A stretch of 11,255 nucleotides of DNA, taken from Desulfobacterales bacterium. Lineage in GTDB: Bacteria; Desulfobacterota; Desulfobacteria; Desulfobacterales; 4be13. Shown one piece after another: positions 1 through 6,775 of this stretch. Position numbers and translations under genes: made by a program. How positions within the stretch are numbered: position 1 is the stretch's first letter; every line of letters begins with the position of its first letter. The stretch is from NCBI GenBank assembly GCA_029934695.1, contig JAOZLU010000185.1, positions 1 through 11,255 on the forward strand, in the 5' to 3' direction. A model generated the notes under the pieces. It saw nothing but the letters and a program-made list of their open reading frames with translations. It had not been told where the DNA came from and did not search any database.

Positions 1-266
1 TTTCATATTTTTGGATAAGCAGTCATCGGATTCCAAAATTTTTCAGATAAAAAAATAAATATTTACAGAATATTATGATTAAAAAGCAAAAAAACTCAGT
101 TAATCACGGCTCTTATATAAATGAGAACTCATGAACCCTTGCTTAACAGGGGCTTACACATTAGAAACAAAATTTCGGGAAACATTTAAGTTAATAGCTC
201 CATCAAAGTGCAAAGCCTTGCGCCTCTGCGCCTTTGCGAGAAATATGAGACAAAAAGAGGATCATC
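1..266. other. Intergenic region, no gene recognised
   Basis: AT-rich stretch without a convincing coding frame. At 211-244 it holds a G+C-richer string built on an imperfect 8-base repeat (gcgcctct, gcgccttt). This resembles a short dispersed intergenic sequence I recall from many environmental bacterial genomes; that resemblance is memory, not a search. A small inverted repeat, ATGAGAACTCAT, lies near 121-132. An AGAGG motif at about 256-260 sits directly upstream of the ATG at 267 and could serve as a ribosome binding site. No promoter stands out. Confidence 0.5.
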
Positions 267-761
267 ATGGCGCAGGGTGATCCCTCCATGCCAAAAAAAT
301 GTACCGCCCTGATTGCGCTTCCTGCTCTCAAAGCACATTGGCTGACAGGAATTGGCACGGTGTTTAAGACTTACATCATGTATTCAGGCAACCCGAGCAG
401 TTATAATGAGGAAAACAGTGCGAAATTGGGAGAAATCTGGAATCTTCCCTTTGTCAAGGGAAAGACAAAGCTCGTTCTGGTAGATGCGCTCTATACGCTT
501 TGCGACAAAGGGCCTCAGCCTGATCCGCGCTATAAATGGGCGTATAACGGGCTGATTGCCGGCACGGATCCTGTTGCTGTGGAGACAGTCTCTCTGCAAA
601 TCCTCAATGAAAAGAGGAAAGCCATGCGAGGCGAGCCCTGGCCCCTTTCGCCGCCACCTCTTTGTGTGGAGGCGGCTGACAAGATGTATAAATTGGGAAC
701 AAGTCAGATGAAGGAGATAAAGATCGAACATTTTGGCTGGAAGCAGGATTTGCTGTTGTAA
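267..761 (+). pseudogene. DUF362 family protein, C-terminal remnant
   Basis: The 164-residue frame matches the C-terminal half of DUF362 proteins, a family often linked to iron-sulfur proteins and of unclear biochemical role. Recognisable blocks are an 'ALPALKAHWLTGIGTVFK' segment at residues 18-35 (family pattern P-K-x-H-x-x-x-G-hydrophobic-K), 'VLVDALYTLCDKGPQPDP' at about 70-87, and 'LIAGTDPVAVETV' at about 96-108, where the family has its conserved T-D-P-V-A-x-D. Full-length members are usually 300 residues or more, so the N-terminal half is missing. The ATG at 267 follows an AGAGG ribosome-binding-like motif, so a truncated product could still be made. The stop at 759-761 converges on the broken agmatinase frame from the other strand. 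I call it a remnant; a functional short protein is less likely. Confidence 0.6.
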
Positions 762-1329
762 CGTGACTGGTTCTTGGGAAAACGCCCGTTTGGGAAATGC
801 TCGCTTGGGATTGGAAAATCCCAAGCACGGCAGATGCCAGAAATGCCCGCTTGGTCTTCAGGCGGTCTGTCATGTGAGTATCAGTATGAGCATCTATATG
901 CACCATGCCTACGGGGCGTTCAGCCGCAACAGCGCGTAAAATCGGGAAACTGACCGAGTGATCGCCGCCTACGCTCAGAGGCACTGCACCGGCTGCACAT
1001 ATCTTGCGGTAAAAATCAGTGATGTCGTTAAAGCATTGTTGCATGTCAAAAGGATTTGAGAAATTCACATCACCTAAATCTGCAACATTGCAAAGTTCAT
1101 AAGGATTCACGCGCGTCACATGATGGATGGAACGGGTAAAACTTGACATATTGCGAATTTCCCGAGGGCCATGTCGCGTACCCGGCCGGTTTTCGGTTGC
1201 ACCATCATAGGGCACACCAATCAGGGCAATATCCACACCTGACGGGTCGTTTACCAAAGGTCTTCTCAACAAAGTTGCAACACCGGCATAACGAAGCGGA
1301 GCCGCTTCCAATTTAGATTCCTCTTTCAT
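604..1329 (-). pseudogene. Agmatinase/arginase (ureohydrolase) family protein, C-terminally truncated
   Basis: Ureohydrolases hydrolyse guanidino compounds such as agmatine or arginine to urea and an amine at a two-manganese site. The first ~155 residues (1329 down to about 865) are a good match: 'IALIGVPYDGATENRPGTRHGPREIR' at 34-59, 'SVGGDHS' at 119-125, and 'HIDAHTD' at 144-150. These supply metal ligands H124, D146, H148 and D150. After about residue 155 similarity stops, and the frame runs through a hairpin repeat and antisense to the DUF362 remnant, ending at 604. The second metal-binding block (SxDxDxxDP) and about half the usual ~300 residues are absent, so the enzyme should be inactive. 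The start is supported by AAGGAG and AGGAA motifs upstream of the ATG at 1329. It lies 254 bp downstream of livF on the same strand and may once have belonged to that unit. Arginase, guanidinobutyrase and similar enzymes are equally possible. Confidence 0.8.
764..864. repeat. Hairpin and imperfect tandem repeat at the junction of two broken genes
   Basis: Positions 803-826 form a perfect 10-bp stem (gcttgggatt / aatcccaagc) with a 4-base loop. On the - strand the adjoining sequence has spaced, similar units starting CCCAAGCGAGCATTT and CCCAAACGGGCGTTT, then CCCAAG. The patch lies exactly where agmatinase similarity ends and just beyond the DUF362 stop. It looks like an intergenic repeat placed at a deletion junction rather than part of either gene. 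Confidence 0.6.
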
Positions 1330-1583
1330 GTTTCCTGAACTCCTTTCCTGAAAACATTGAACGCCTCAATCGTCTTGATAAAAGTTTTGTTTTTGGTTTG
1401 AGTTATCATGTTAGGATAGTTGGCATGTTTCTTATTCACGCCATGTGCAACCTTCTCTGATGCTCCAGCCGGATTGGCAAATCCGGCGGTGATGGTTCGG
1501 ATTTGCCAATCCGAACCGAGCGGGACGCAAAGCTTGCTTTGCGAGTCTGGTGCGACTTGCAAAGCAATATTTTGTGCCCGGAG
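1330..1583. other. Intergenic region between livF and the agmatinase remnant
   Basis: About 250 bp with no credible gene. A - strand open frame covers most of it, but it is largely made of hairpin repeats and resembles no protein I know. The half nearest livF is the repeat cluster described separately. The half nearest the agmatinase carries that gene's ribosome binding site. Confidence 0.55.
1469..1565. repeat. Cluster of nested hairpin-forming inverted repeats
   Basis: Four dyads sit in under 100 bp. Positions 1469-1486 form CCGGAT-tggcaa-ATCCGG. Positions 1494-1517 form a 9-bp stem GGTTCGGAT/ATCCGAACC with a 6-base loop. The 16-mers at 1470-1485 and 1498-1513 are exact reverse complements, so the two hairpins could instead pair with each other. 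Positions 1527-1542 form GCAAAGC-tt-GCTTTGC, and 1537-1548 pairs with 1554-1565 with one G-T. There is no T-run, so these are not standard intrinsic terminators. They may still attenuate read-through from livF or protect the 3' end of the liv transcript. A REP- or MITE-like dispersed element is the likeliest nature. Confidence 0.7.
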
Positions 1584-2276
1584 TTATACAGAAAGATAGC
1601 GTTTTTTGTTTTCTTTATTTTCCTGCAATTCCTGCCTGGTGCCGGAAAACCTGATCAGTCCCTTGTCAATTATGTAGCCCCGATCAGAAATCTCCAGCGC
1701 AAAGTGAGCGTTCTGTTCCGCCAGCAGAATCGGGAAATGCTCCTTCAGGCCGATGATGATATCGCTCAGTTGGCCTACGATGACCGGGGCCAGTCCCTCG
1801 CAAGGTTCATCAAGCAGCAGCATTTTCGGCTGGCAGGCCAGTGCCCGGACAATCGCCACCATCTGCTGCTCTCCGCCGCTGAGTTCCCCGCCTTTGCGGT
1901 GCCTGAATTTATCCAACAGCGGGAAGGTGCCGAACAGATCATCAATTGTCCAACGGATTTCAGTTGCGGAGTTGAAAGATATTTCAAAGTTTTCCTGAAC
2001 AGTGAGTTCGGAGAAAATTCGCCGGTCTTCCGGAACATATCCCAGCCCCATGCGGACATTTTTAAAGACAGCCTGCCTTGAAATATTCTGACCCCGGAAA
2101 AGAATCGTTCCCTTCCTCGGGTGGTTATAACCCATGATACTTTTCATCGTGGTTGTTTTTCCCGCCCCGTTACGACCGAGCAGGCAGACAATTTCCCCGG
2201 GGTTCACTTTCAGATTGATCCCCTGAAGGATGTAACTGTCATCATAATAGGTGTGGATATCTTTGACTTCAAGCAT
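1584..2276 (-). CDS. livF: Branched-chain amino acid-type ABC transporter ATP-binding protein LivF
   Basis: One of the two cytoplasmic ATPases that power the HAAT-family importer. It is 230 residues, the normal size. Visible motifs are Walker A GRNGAGKT (34-41), signature LSGGEQQ (132-138), and Walker B MLLLDEP (152-158). These are followed by 'EGLAP' and 'LAEQNAHFALEISDRGYII', which are LivF hallmarks and separate it from LivG. A longer in-frame start exists at 2387. The ATG at 2276 is preferred because AAGGA lies upstream and the family's 'MLEVKDIHTYY' N-terminus begins there. It overlaps the end of livG by 8 bp, which implies translational coupling. It is the last gene of the transport operon. 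Function assignment is firm at family level; the transported substrate is not shown by this subunit. Confidence 0.93.
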   Translation of the reverse strand: MLEVKDIHTYYDDSYILQGINLKVNPGEIVCLLGRNGAGKTTTMKSIMGYNHPRKGTILFRGQNISRQAVFKNVRMGLGYVPEDRRIFSELTVQENFEISFNSATEIRWTIDDLFGTFPLLDKFRHRKGGELSGGEQQMVAIVRALACQPKMLLLDEPCEGLAPVIVGQLSDIIIGLKEHFPILLAEQNAHFALEISDRGYIIDKGLIRFSGTRQELQENKENKKRYLSV

Positions 2277-3033
2277 GGGTTTTCCTTCCCAGATACGCTT
2301 CCTGAACCTGTTCGTTGGCGCGGATATCTTGTGGTTTCCCCTGAGCAAGCAGAAGACCCTGATGCAGCACATATATTTTTTCCGCAAGAGAGAAAACCAC
2401 CTTCATATCGTGCTCGGTGATGAAAAATGTGGTTTTGGAATTTTTTGCCAGTTTTCTGATCAGGCTGATCATGTTTTCCGTCTCTTCCGGATTCATCCCC
2501 GCAGTCGGTTCATCTAACAGCACAACTGTCGGGCCTCGGACCAGGACGAGCGCCATTTCGACCAGTCGCTTGTCCCCGTAAGCCAGGGTCGAAACCGCCT
2601 GGTCCGCTCGGTCGGACAGACCGACTTGCTCCAGAGTATGCATGGCTTTTTCGGTAATCTGCCTGTCTTTGAACACATTGCCGTGCAATCTGAAGTGTTT
2701 GTTCTGCTGAATGACCAGCGGGCTGAAAACATTTTCAGCCACCGTGAGTTCGGCAAAGATGTTGGTGATCTGAAAAGAACGGCACATCCCCTTATTTACA
2801 ATCCGGTGGGAAGGCAGCCCGGTGATATCCTCACCATTCAGGAAGACTTTCCCTTTGCTCGGTTTAAATTTTCCGGAAATAGCGTTGTAAAAGGTTGTCT
2901 TGCCTGCACCGTTGGGGCCGATCAATGCAGACATCTCTCCCTTGCCAATGCTCAGGGAAATATCTTCGATAACTTTGAATTTTCCGTATGAATGGCCGAG
3001 ATTTTCGATGTGCAGTACGCTATCCGCGCTCAT
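2269..3033 (-). CDS. livG: Branched-chain amino acid-type ABC transporter ATP-binding protein LivG
   Basis: Second ATPase of the importer, 254 residues, full length. Walker A is GPNGAGKT at 39-46, the ABC signature is the LivG-type 'LAYGDKR' at 150-156 instead of LSGGQ, Walker B is VVLLDEP at 170-176, and the switch histidine is H208 in 'ITEHDM'. The C-terminal extension with 'EVQEAYLG'-like sequence ('EQVQEAYLG') is also typical. The start overlaps the livM stop by 4 bp (ATGA), with AAAGGA ahead of it, so translation is probably coupled. It should pair with LivF as a heterodimer below the LivH/LivM membrane channel. Confidence 0.94.
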   Translation of the reverse strand: MSADSVLHIENLGHSYGKFKVIEDISLSIGKGEMSALIGPNGAGKTTFYNAISGKFKPSKGKVFLNGEDITGLPSHRIVNKGMCRSFQITNIFAELTVAENVFSPLVIQQNKHFRLHGNVFKDRQITEKAMHTLEQVGLSDRADQAVSTLAYGDKRLVEMALVLVRGPTVVLLDEPTAGMNPEETENMISLIRKLAKNSKTTFFITEHDMKVVFSLAEKIYVLHQGLLLAQGKPQDIRANEQVQEAYLGRKTHA

Positions 3034-4052
3034 ACTGTTCCTTTCTCATTCTTCTGCCGTTTTCCTCTGGCGGACGGAGGCTGCAAACCCCGTCCGGCAA
3101 CCTTATAAAATTTGTTCCGCAATGTTCCGAACACTCCTTCAGGAAAGAAAAGAACAATGGGAACCAGCACTATCCCGAGGAAAAACATCCAGTTTTCCGT
3201 AAACTGAATGATAATTTGTTCCAGAATAAAGAAAACTCCAGCCCCGAACAGCGGGCCGAGAAAAACTCCGGTACCGCCGATGACCGACATGATGACCGGC
3301 TTGGCTGAGAAGCTCCAGTGCATGAATTCCGGAGTCGCCATGTTGTTGAACAGGCAGAACAATACCCCGGCCAAGCCGGTGAAGGCTCCGGAGATGGCAA
3401 AAGCGGCAATCCGCAATACTCTTACGTTTCCTCCGGCATAAGAGACCCGCTGTTTATTTTCCCGCATGGCTTTGAGAATCAGACCAAAGGGGGAATGAAC
3501 AATCATCCGAAGCAGGCAGACACAGATCAGGACCGTGACAAATATCAGGTAATACATGCTGATCGGTGCATAGAAGGTCAGTTGGACAACACCGAACAGG
3601 TTCAGACCCGGCAGGGCAAAAACCGGCAGTCCGTCGCTGCCGCCGGTGACATCAATCCAGCTATGGGCAATAGAAAAGAACAGCATGCCGAACCCGAGGG
3701 TAATCATGGCAAAGAATATCTCATCCAGTCTGACCGAGAAGAAACCGACCACCAGTGCCGCTAACAAAGGCACCAGCATGCCGGCAAGAAGGATCAGAAA
3801 CAGGTTTTCATGGCCGGCCTGCAACATCAGTGCTGCTGAATAAGCTCCGATTCCGAAAAAAGCCCCCTGTCCGAAAGACAATAATCCCGTATAACCGAGC
3901 AGCAAATTGAAGCTGACTGCCATCAGCCCCATGATCAGAATTTCCGAGAGGAGTATCACCCAGTATGTCGGCATCACCAGCGGGGCAATAAACAACAGGA
4001 TAGTCAGAAGTACCGGCCCGGACAGGCTGTGAGATTTTTGTATGTTCATCAT
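3030..4052 (-). CDS. livM: Branched-chain amino acid-type ABC transporter permease LivM
   Basis: Inner-membrane permease of the BPD_transp_2 family, 340 residues, strongly hydrophobic with roughly nine to ten membrane segments. Family marks are 'LLLGYTGLLSFGQGAFFGIGAY' near the N-terminus (about 50-71), the cytoplasmic coupling loop 'ILKAMRENKQRVSYAGGNV' near 190-209, and 'MSVIGGTGVFLGPLFGAGVF' near 255-275. The positively charged tail after about residue 320 is presumably cytoplasmic. ATG codons at 4052 and 4049 are both possible starts; the first overlaps the livH stop by one base (TGATG), and a purine-rich AGGAAGGGGG precedes it. It forms the translocation path with LivH. Confidence 0.93.
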   Translation of the reverse strand: MMNIQKSHSLSGPVLLTILLFIAPLVMPTYWVILLSEILIMGLMAVSFNLLLGYTGLLSFGQGAFFGIGAYSAALMLQAGHENLFLILLAGMLVPLLAALVVGFFSVRLDEIFFAMITLGFGMLFFSIAHSWIDVTGGSDGLPVFALPGLNLFGVVQLTFYAPISMYYLIFVTVLICVCLLRMIVHSPFGLILKAMRENKQRVSYAGGNVRVLRIAAFAISGAFTGLAGVLFCLFNNMATPEFMHWSFSAKPVIMSVIGGTGVFLGPLFGAGVFFILEQIIIQFTENWMFFLGIVLVPIVLFFPEGVFGTLRNKFYKVAGRGLQPPSARGKRQKNEKGTV

Positions 4053-4912
4053 CAGACCCCCTTCCTGAACAGGCCGTTCGGCCTGATCAGCAGAATGGCG
4101 GCTAAGAGAATATAGGGAATGGCCATCTGCATCCTGCCGGCAAATACCGTTCCGAACGATTCCAGCAATCCCAGCACCAAGGCTCCGACAAAGGCGCCGG
4201 GGAAGCTGCCCATGCCGCCGACAACCACGACGATGAAACTTTCAATGATGATCTTTTCTCCCATTGAGGGAATCAGGCTCTGCTGAGGTGCGCTCAGAGC
4301 ACCGCCCAGTGCGGCGAGCCAGGTACCCAGCGCAAAAACGGCTGTGTAAATCAGCGGGACATTGATTCCGACTCCTTCAGCCATGATGTCGTCAAAAGAG
4401 GCAGCCCGGATGATTTTGCCCCACTTGGTGAAATGGAAAAACGACCAGAGCAGGCCGCCGATAATCGGCCCGATGACGATCAGGAAAAACCGATAGACCG
4501 GGTAGTCCTGCCCGGCTACGCTTATGATGCCGCCGAGGATGGCCGGGGGTTCAACAATATGATAGCCGGAGCCCCAGATCATGCGGACTCCGTCATCCAG
4601 AATCAGCAGAACTGCAAAGGTCAGCAAGAGCTGATAGGAAACATCCCGATTATAGACCTTTTTAAGCAGATATTTTTCCACCAGCACACCGATAACCACA
4701 GCGCAGAGCGGGCCGACCAGCAATCCGAACCAGAAAGAGTCGAAGTATTGCATCGCCTGCATGCACAGGTATGCACCGAGCATGAACAGCGAACCGTGGG
4801 CAAAGTTCAGGACACCCATGACACCGAAAACGGTCGTGAGACCGATAGCGATCAGAAACAGCAGCATGCCCCAACTCAGACCGTTTAAGATGTTCAACAG
4901 CAGAATTTCCAT
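4052..4912 (-). CDS. livH: Branched-chain amino acid-type ABC transporter permease LivH
   Basis: Inner-membrane permease, 286 residues, the normal length for LivH, with about seven or eight hydrophobic segments. Diagnostic stretches are 'LTTVFGVMGVLNFAHGSLFMLGAYL' near residues 25-49, the coupling loop 'IIRAASFDDIMAEGVGINV' near 167-185, 'ALGGALSAP' near 202-210, and 'IVVVVGGMGSFPGAFVGALVLGLLES' near 228-253. The ATG at 4912 starts the expected 'MEILLLNILNG' N-terminus, but its ribosome binding site is weak: only GGAAAA, about 12 bases upstream. That weak site and the inverted repeat further upstream suggest livH is translated less than livK, which is usual for binding-protein-dependent systems. 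Confidence 0.93.
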   Translation of the reverse strand: MEILLLNILNGLSWGMLLFLIAIGLTTVFGVMGVLNFAHGSLFMLGAYLCMQAMQYFDSFWFGLLVGPLCAVVIGVLVEKYLLKKVYNRDVSYQLLLTFAVLLILDDGVRMIWGSGYHIVEPPAILGGIISVAGQDYPVYRFFLIVIGPIIGGLLWSFFHFTKWGKIIRAASFDDIMAEGVGINVPLIYTAVFALGTWLAALGGALSAPQQSLIPSMGEKIIIESFIVVVVGGMGSFPGAFVGALVLGLLESFGTVFAGRMQMAIPYILLAAILLIRPNGLFRKGV

Positions 4913-5088
4913 ATTAATTTGTTTTCCAAAATATCTTGAAAGTGAAGCCTTAAACTTGCAAGTTCACAGTCTCCTAAATCCGTTATAAGCAAGAGAGTTG
5001 TTCCTAAATAAATACTGACTCAGTAAAAACAAATGGTTAAAAGCCTAAAAAAGCTTATTTGGGAACAACTATAGGAAAATGAAACTTT
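4913..5088. other. Intergenic spacer between livK and livH
   Basis: 176 bp, AT-rich, no gene. It contains the inverted repeat at 4996-5070 (separate entry) and a perfect 12-bp palindrome AACTTGCAAGTT at 4953-4964 upstream of livH. No convincing promoter was found, so livHMGF is probably reached by read-through from livK. Confidence 0.5.
4996..5070. repeat. 16-bp inverted repeat between livK and livH
   Basis: The left arm AGTTGTTCCTAAATAA (4996-5011) pairs with the right arm TTATTTGGGAACAACT (5055-5070), with one G-T pair and a 43-base AT-rich loop. In the livK-livH transcript it would form a stem just after the livK stop. Such structures often stabilise the upstream binding-protein message relative to permease genes. 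It has no T-run, so termination is not indicated. A 75-bp miniature element with terminal repeats is an alternative reading. Confidence 0.7.
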
Positions 5089-6318
5089 TCACTTCCCACT
5101 TACTATAGAACAGCCAGTCTCAGAAACAGGCGGAGTGATATCCTGCCCTTTGAATATCTTGATCGGTTTCAGAATGCGATGCGGATAATCTGCCGAGGCA
5201 GCGGTTTTGCCCCAATGTGCATCAGTCACAGCTTGATGGTCGCCCTTGCGAAACTCAATCATTCCGGTTGGGATTTCCATCTTCAAACCTTCAAGAGCCT
5301 TGACAATCGCCATCTTCTCTGTGGATTTGGCTTTTTCCGCAGCAGCTTTATAAGCATAGACGGCACCATAAGCACCATGAGCGTTGTAAGAGGGATAGAC
5401 ACCGTATTTTTTATGATAGTTGCCGACAAAACTTTTGTTCATGGCAGAATCGTTCGCCAGGAACCAGTATCTGGTGCCGACCCACAAACCCTCCGGCATC
5501 TTGTCGTCCAGTGCGGTCAGCACTTCTGTTGCCGCGCCGAGGGAGAACAAAACTTCAAAATCACCGTTGAAGAAGCCCATGGTGCTGGCCTGGCGGACGA
5601 AATCAATCAGGTTCCCACCCCACAGGGAAACGAACACGCCGTCTGGCTTGCTGCTCATGACTTTGGTGATATAGGCACTGAAGTCGGTAGTTTTGAACGG
5701 CGGAAAAGCAACCTGATCTTTTGGCAGAAATGTGGTTGCCGGGTTGAGGTCTTTCAGGTATTTTTCAAAATATTCCCAGGACTGATGACCGAAAGCATAG
5801 TCAGGGCCGACGGTAGTCCATTTTTTCGCCCCGGTCTCTTTGGCCAGCAGTGTGGCAGCCCTCACATTTTGGGCCAGGTTCAGGGAAATCCGGAAGGTAT
5901 ATTTGTTACAGACACTGCCGGTGACATCCGGAGTCGCCGCATGGGTGATAATCATCGGAATCTGCATCTTTTCAATGGACGGAACAACGGTTTTTGCCAC
6001 ACCGCTTGAGTCGAGACCGATCAGCATGTCAACTTTATTCTGATAAACAAGTTTTCTGATCGCACGCAGGGCAACATCGGCTTTTCCTGTGGAATCTTCA
6101 AAAAAACCTTCAATTTTTTGTCCGTTGATTCCCCCTGAGGCATTAACCTCTTCAATCGCCAGTTTTGCGCCCTGTTTGGCAAACTGTCCATAAGCAGAAA
6201 ATGGCCCGGACATAATGTAGGTGAAACCGATTTTCACCGTTGGGGCTGCATGTACCGCGATAAAAGGCACCAGAACAAATGACAATACAATAAGGATACT
6301 TAAAGCTCTTTTTTTCAT
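5089..6318 (-). CDS. livK: ABC transporter substrate-binding protein, LivK/Peripla_BP_6 type
   Basis: Periplasmic binding protein that delivers substrate to LivHM. From the ATG at 6318 it is 409 residues. The N-terminus MKKRALS, hydrophobic core ILIVLSFVLVPFIAV, then 'HA' and mature 'APTVKIGF' make a clear Sec signal peptide cleaved near residue 24. Family marks are 'FTYIMSGPFSAYGQ', 'EEVNASGGINGQKIEGFFEDS', and 'DMLIGLDSSGVAKTVVPSIEK'. A longer start at 6378 is rejected because AGGAG repeats sit directly before 6318 and the signal peptide begins there. At 409 residues it is longer than E. coli LivK-type proteins and resembles the broad HAAT binding-protein group, whose ligands include amino acids, amides, urea and aromatic acids, so the ligand cannot be read from sequence. 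It has its own putative promoter (6351-6378). Confidence 0.9.
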   Translation of the reverse strand: MKKRALSILIVLSFVLVPFIAVHAAPTVKIGFTYIMSGPFSAYGQFAKQGAKLAIEEVNASGGINGQKIEGFFEDSTGKADVALRAIRKLVYQNKVDMLIGLDSSGVAKTVVPSIEKMQIPMIITHAATPDVTGSVCNKYTFRISLNLAQNVRAATLLAKETGAKKWTTVGPDYAFGHQSWEYFEKYLKDLNPATTFLPKDQVAFPPFKTTDFSAYITKVMSSKPDGVFVSLWGGNLIDFVRQASTMGFFNGDFEVLFSLGAATEVLTALDDKMPEGLWVGTRYWFLANDSAMNKSFVGNYHKKYGVYPSYNAHGAYGAVYAYKAAAEKAKSTEKMAIVKALEGLKMEIPTGMIEFRKGDHQAVTDAHWGKTAASADYPHRILKPIKIFKGQDITPPVSETGCSIVSGK

Positions 6319-6350
6319 CTCCTCTCCTCTCCTCTTTTTAAAGTTAATAA

Positions 6351-6378
6351 ATCTTAACAACAGAAAATTATTTGACAA
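6351..6378 (-). promoter_or_regulatory. Putative sigma70-type promoter of livK
   Basis: On the - strand, TTGTCA (6373-6378, five of six matches to the -35 consensus) is followed after 16 bases by TAAGAT (6351-6356, four of six). The predicted start lies about 25 bases before the livK ATG. A G/A-rich AGGAGAGGAGAGGAG leader supplies the ribosome binding site. The -35 box overlaps one arm of a 12-bp inverted repeat (6376-6387) described in the findings. Confidence 0.4.
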
Positions 6379-6409
6379 TACTTCGGATATTTTTTGTAAC
6401 CCGCTGTTT

Positions 6410-6775
6410 TTATTGGGTTTGATGATTTTTGACTCGAAAATTAAAATTGTTTAATTTCAACAAGTTAGCTTTTTCATCATCCTTGATTTTCAAAAACTGT
6501 CCGAAGTATTGATTTAGGGGACTAAGAAAAAACTCATTCCACTTTTCCAGTCCATGTTCCAAAATTTTAAAGGTAAGCTGGTATTGGCCATCCCTGTTTT
6601 TTTCAGCGTACCCAAGTTCACGCAACGTGGATAAAAACCTGTGACTGCTTGAAGTGTCTGTTTTTAAAGACTTGGCTAACTGGGTCACAGACATAGCTTT
6701 ATTTTGCGCAAGCAATTCAATAATCTTTAAGCTTTTTTCCAAAGAGCTGACAATGAAGTATTTTCTTTTGGCCAT
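6410..6775 (-). CDS. IclR-type transcriptional regulator, DNA-binding domain only (truncated)
   Basis: IclR regulators are normally ~250 residues: an N-terminal winged helix-turn-helix followed by a ligand-binding domain. Here the 121-residue frame gives 'VSSLEKSLKIIELLAQ' (9-24), the HTH 'MSVTQLAKSLKTDTSSSHRFLSTLRELGYAEK' (28-59), and the wing 'GQYQLTFKILEHG' (63-75). It then degenerates about 30 residues into the effector domain; 'EKANLLKLNN' may match the first strand of that domain. About half the protein is missing, and only 91 bp separates the stop from livK, so the missing part is not downstream. The start has a GGAAG ribosome binding site. It is AT-richer than the liv genes. It probably regulated livKHMGF. 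Whether it is a dying gene or a working HTH-only repressor cannot be decided from sequence. Confidence 0.75.
   Translation of the reverse strand: MAKRKYFIVSSLEKSLKIIELLAQNKAMSVTQLAKSLKTDTSSSHRFLSTLRELGYAEKNRDGQYQLTFKILEHGLEKWNEFFLSPLNQYFGQFLKIKDDEKANLLKLNNFNFRVKNHQTQ

Noticed and set aside
384..824. 146-codon - strand frame opposite the DUF362 remnant
   Set aside because: Antisense shadow. Its repeated 'FPKRAF' motif is only the translation of the tandem repeat near 790-826.
1326..1562. 78-codon - strand frame between livF and the agmatinase remnant
   Set aside because: It is mostly the translated hairpin cluster and overlaps the agmatinase start; no family similarity.
1503..2081. Long + strand frame opposite livF
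   Set aside because: It is antisense to a clear LivF with all ATPase motifs, and its translation has no recognisable domain.
2277..2387. N-terminal extension of LivF from the ATG at 2387
   Set aside because: The extra 37 residues lie inside livG and lack family similarity; the ribosome binding site fits the start at 2276.
5179..6009. 276-codon + strand frame opposite livK
   Set aside because: Shadow of the binding protein; its composition is not that of a normal protein and it resembles no family.
6398..6419. AACCC/GGGTT dyad at the 3' end of iclR as a terminator
   Set aside because: Only a 5-bp stem with a 12-base loop, and no T-run in the direction of iclR transcription.
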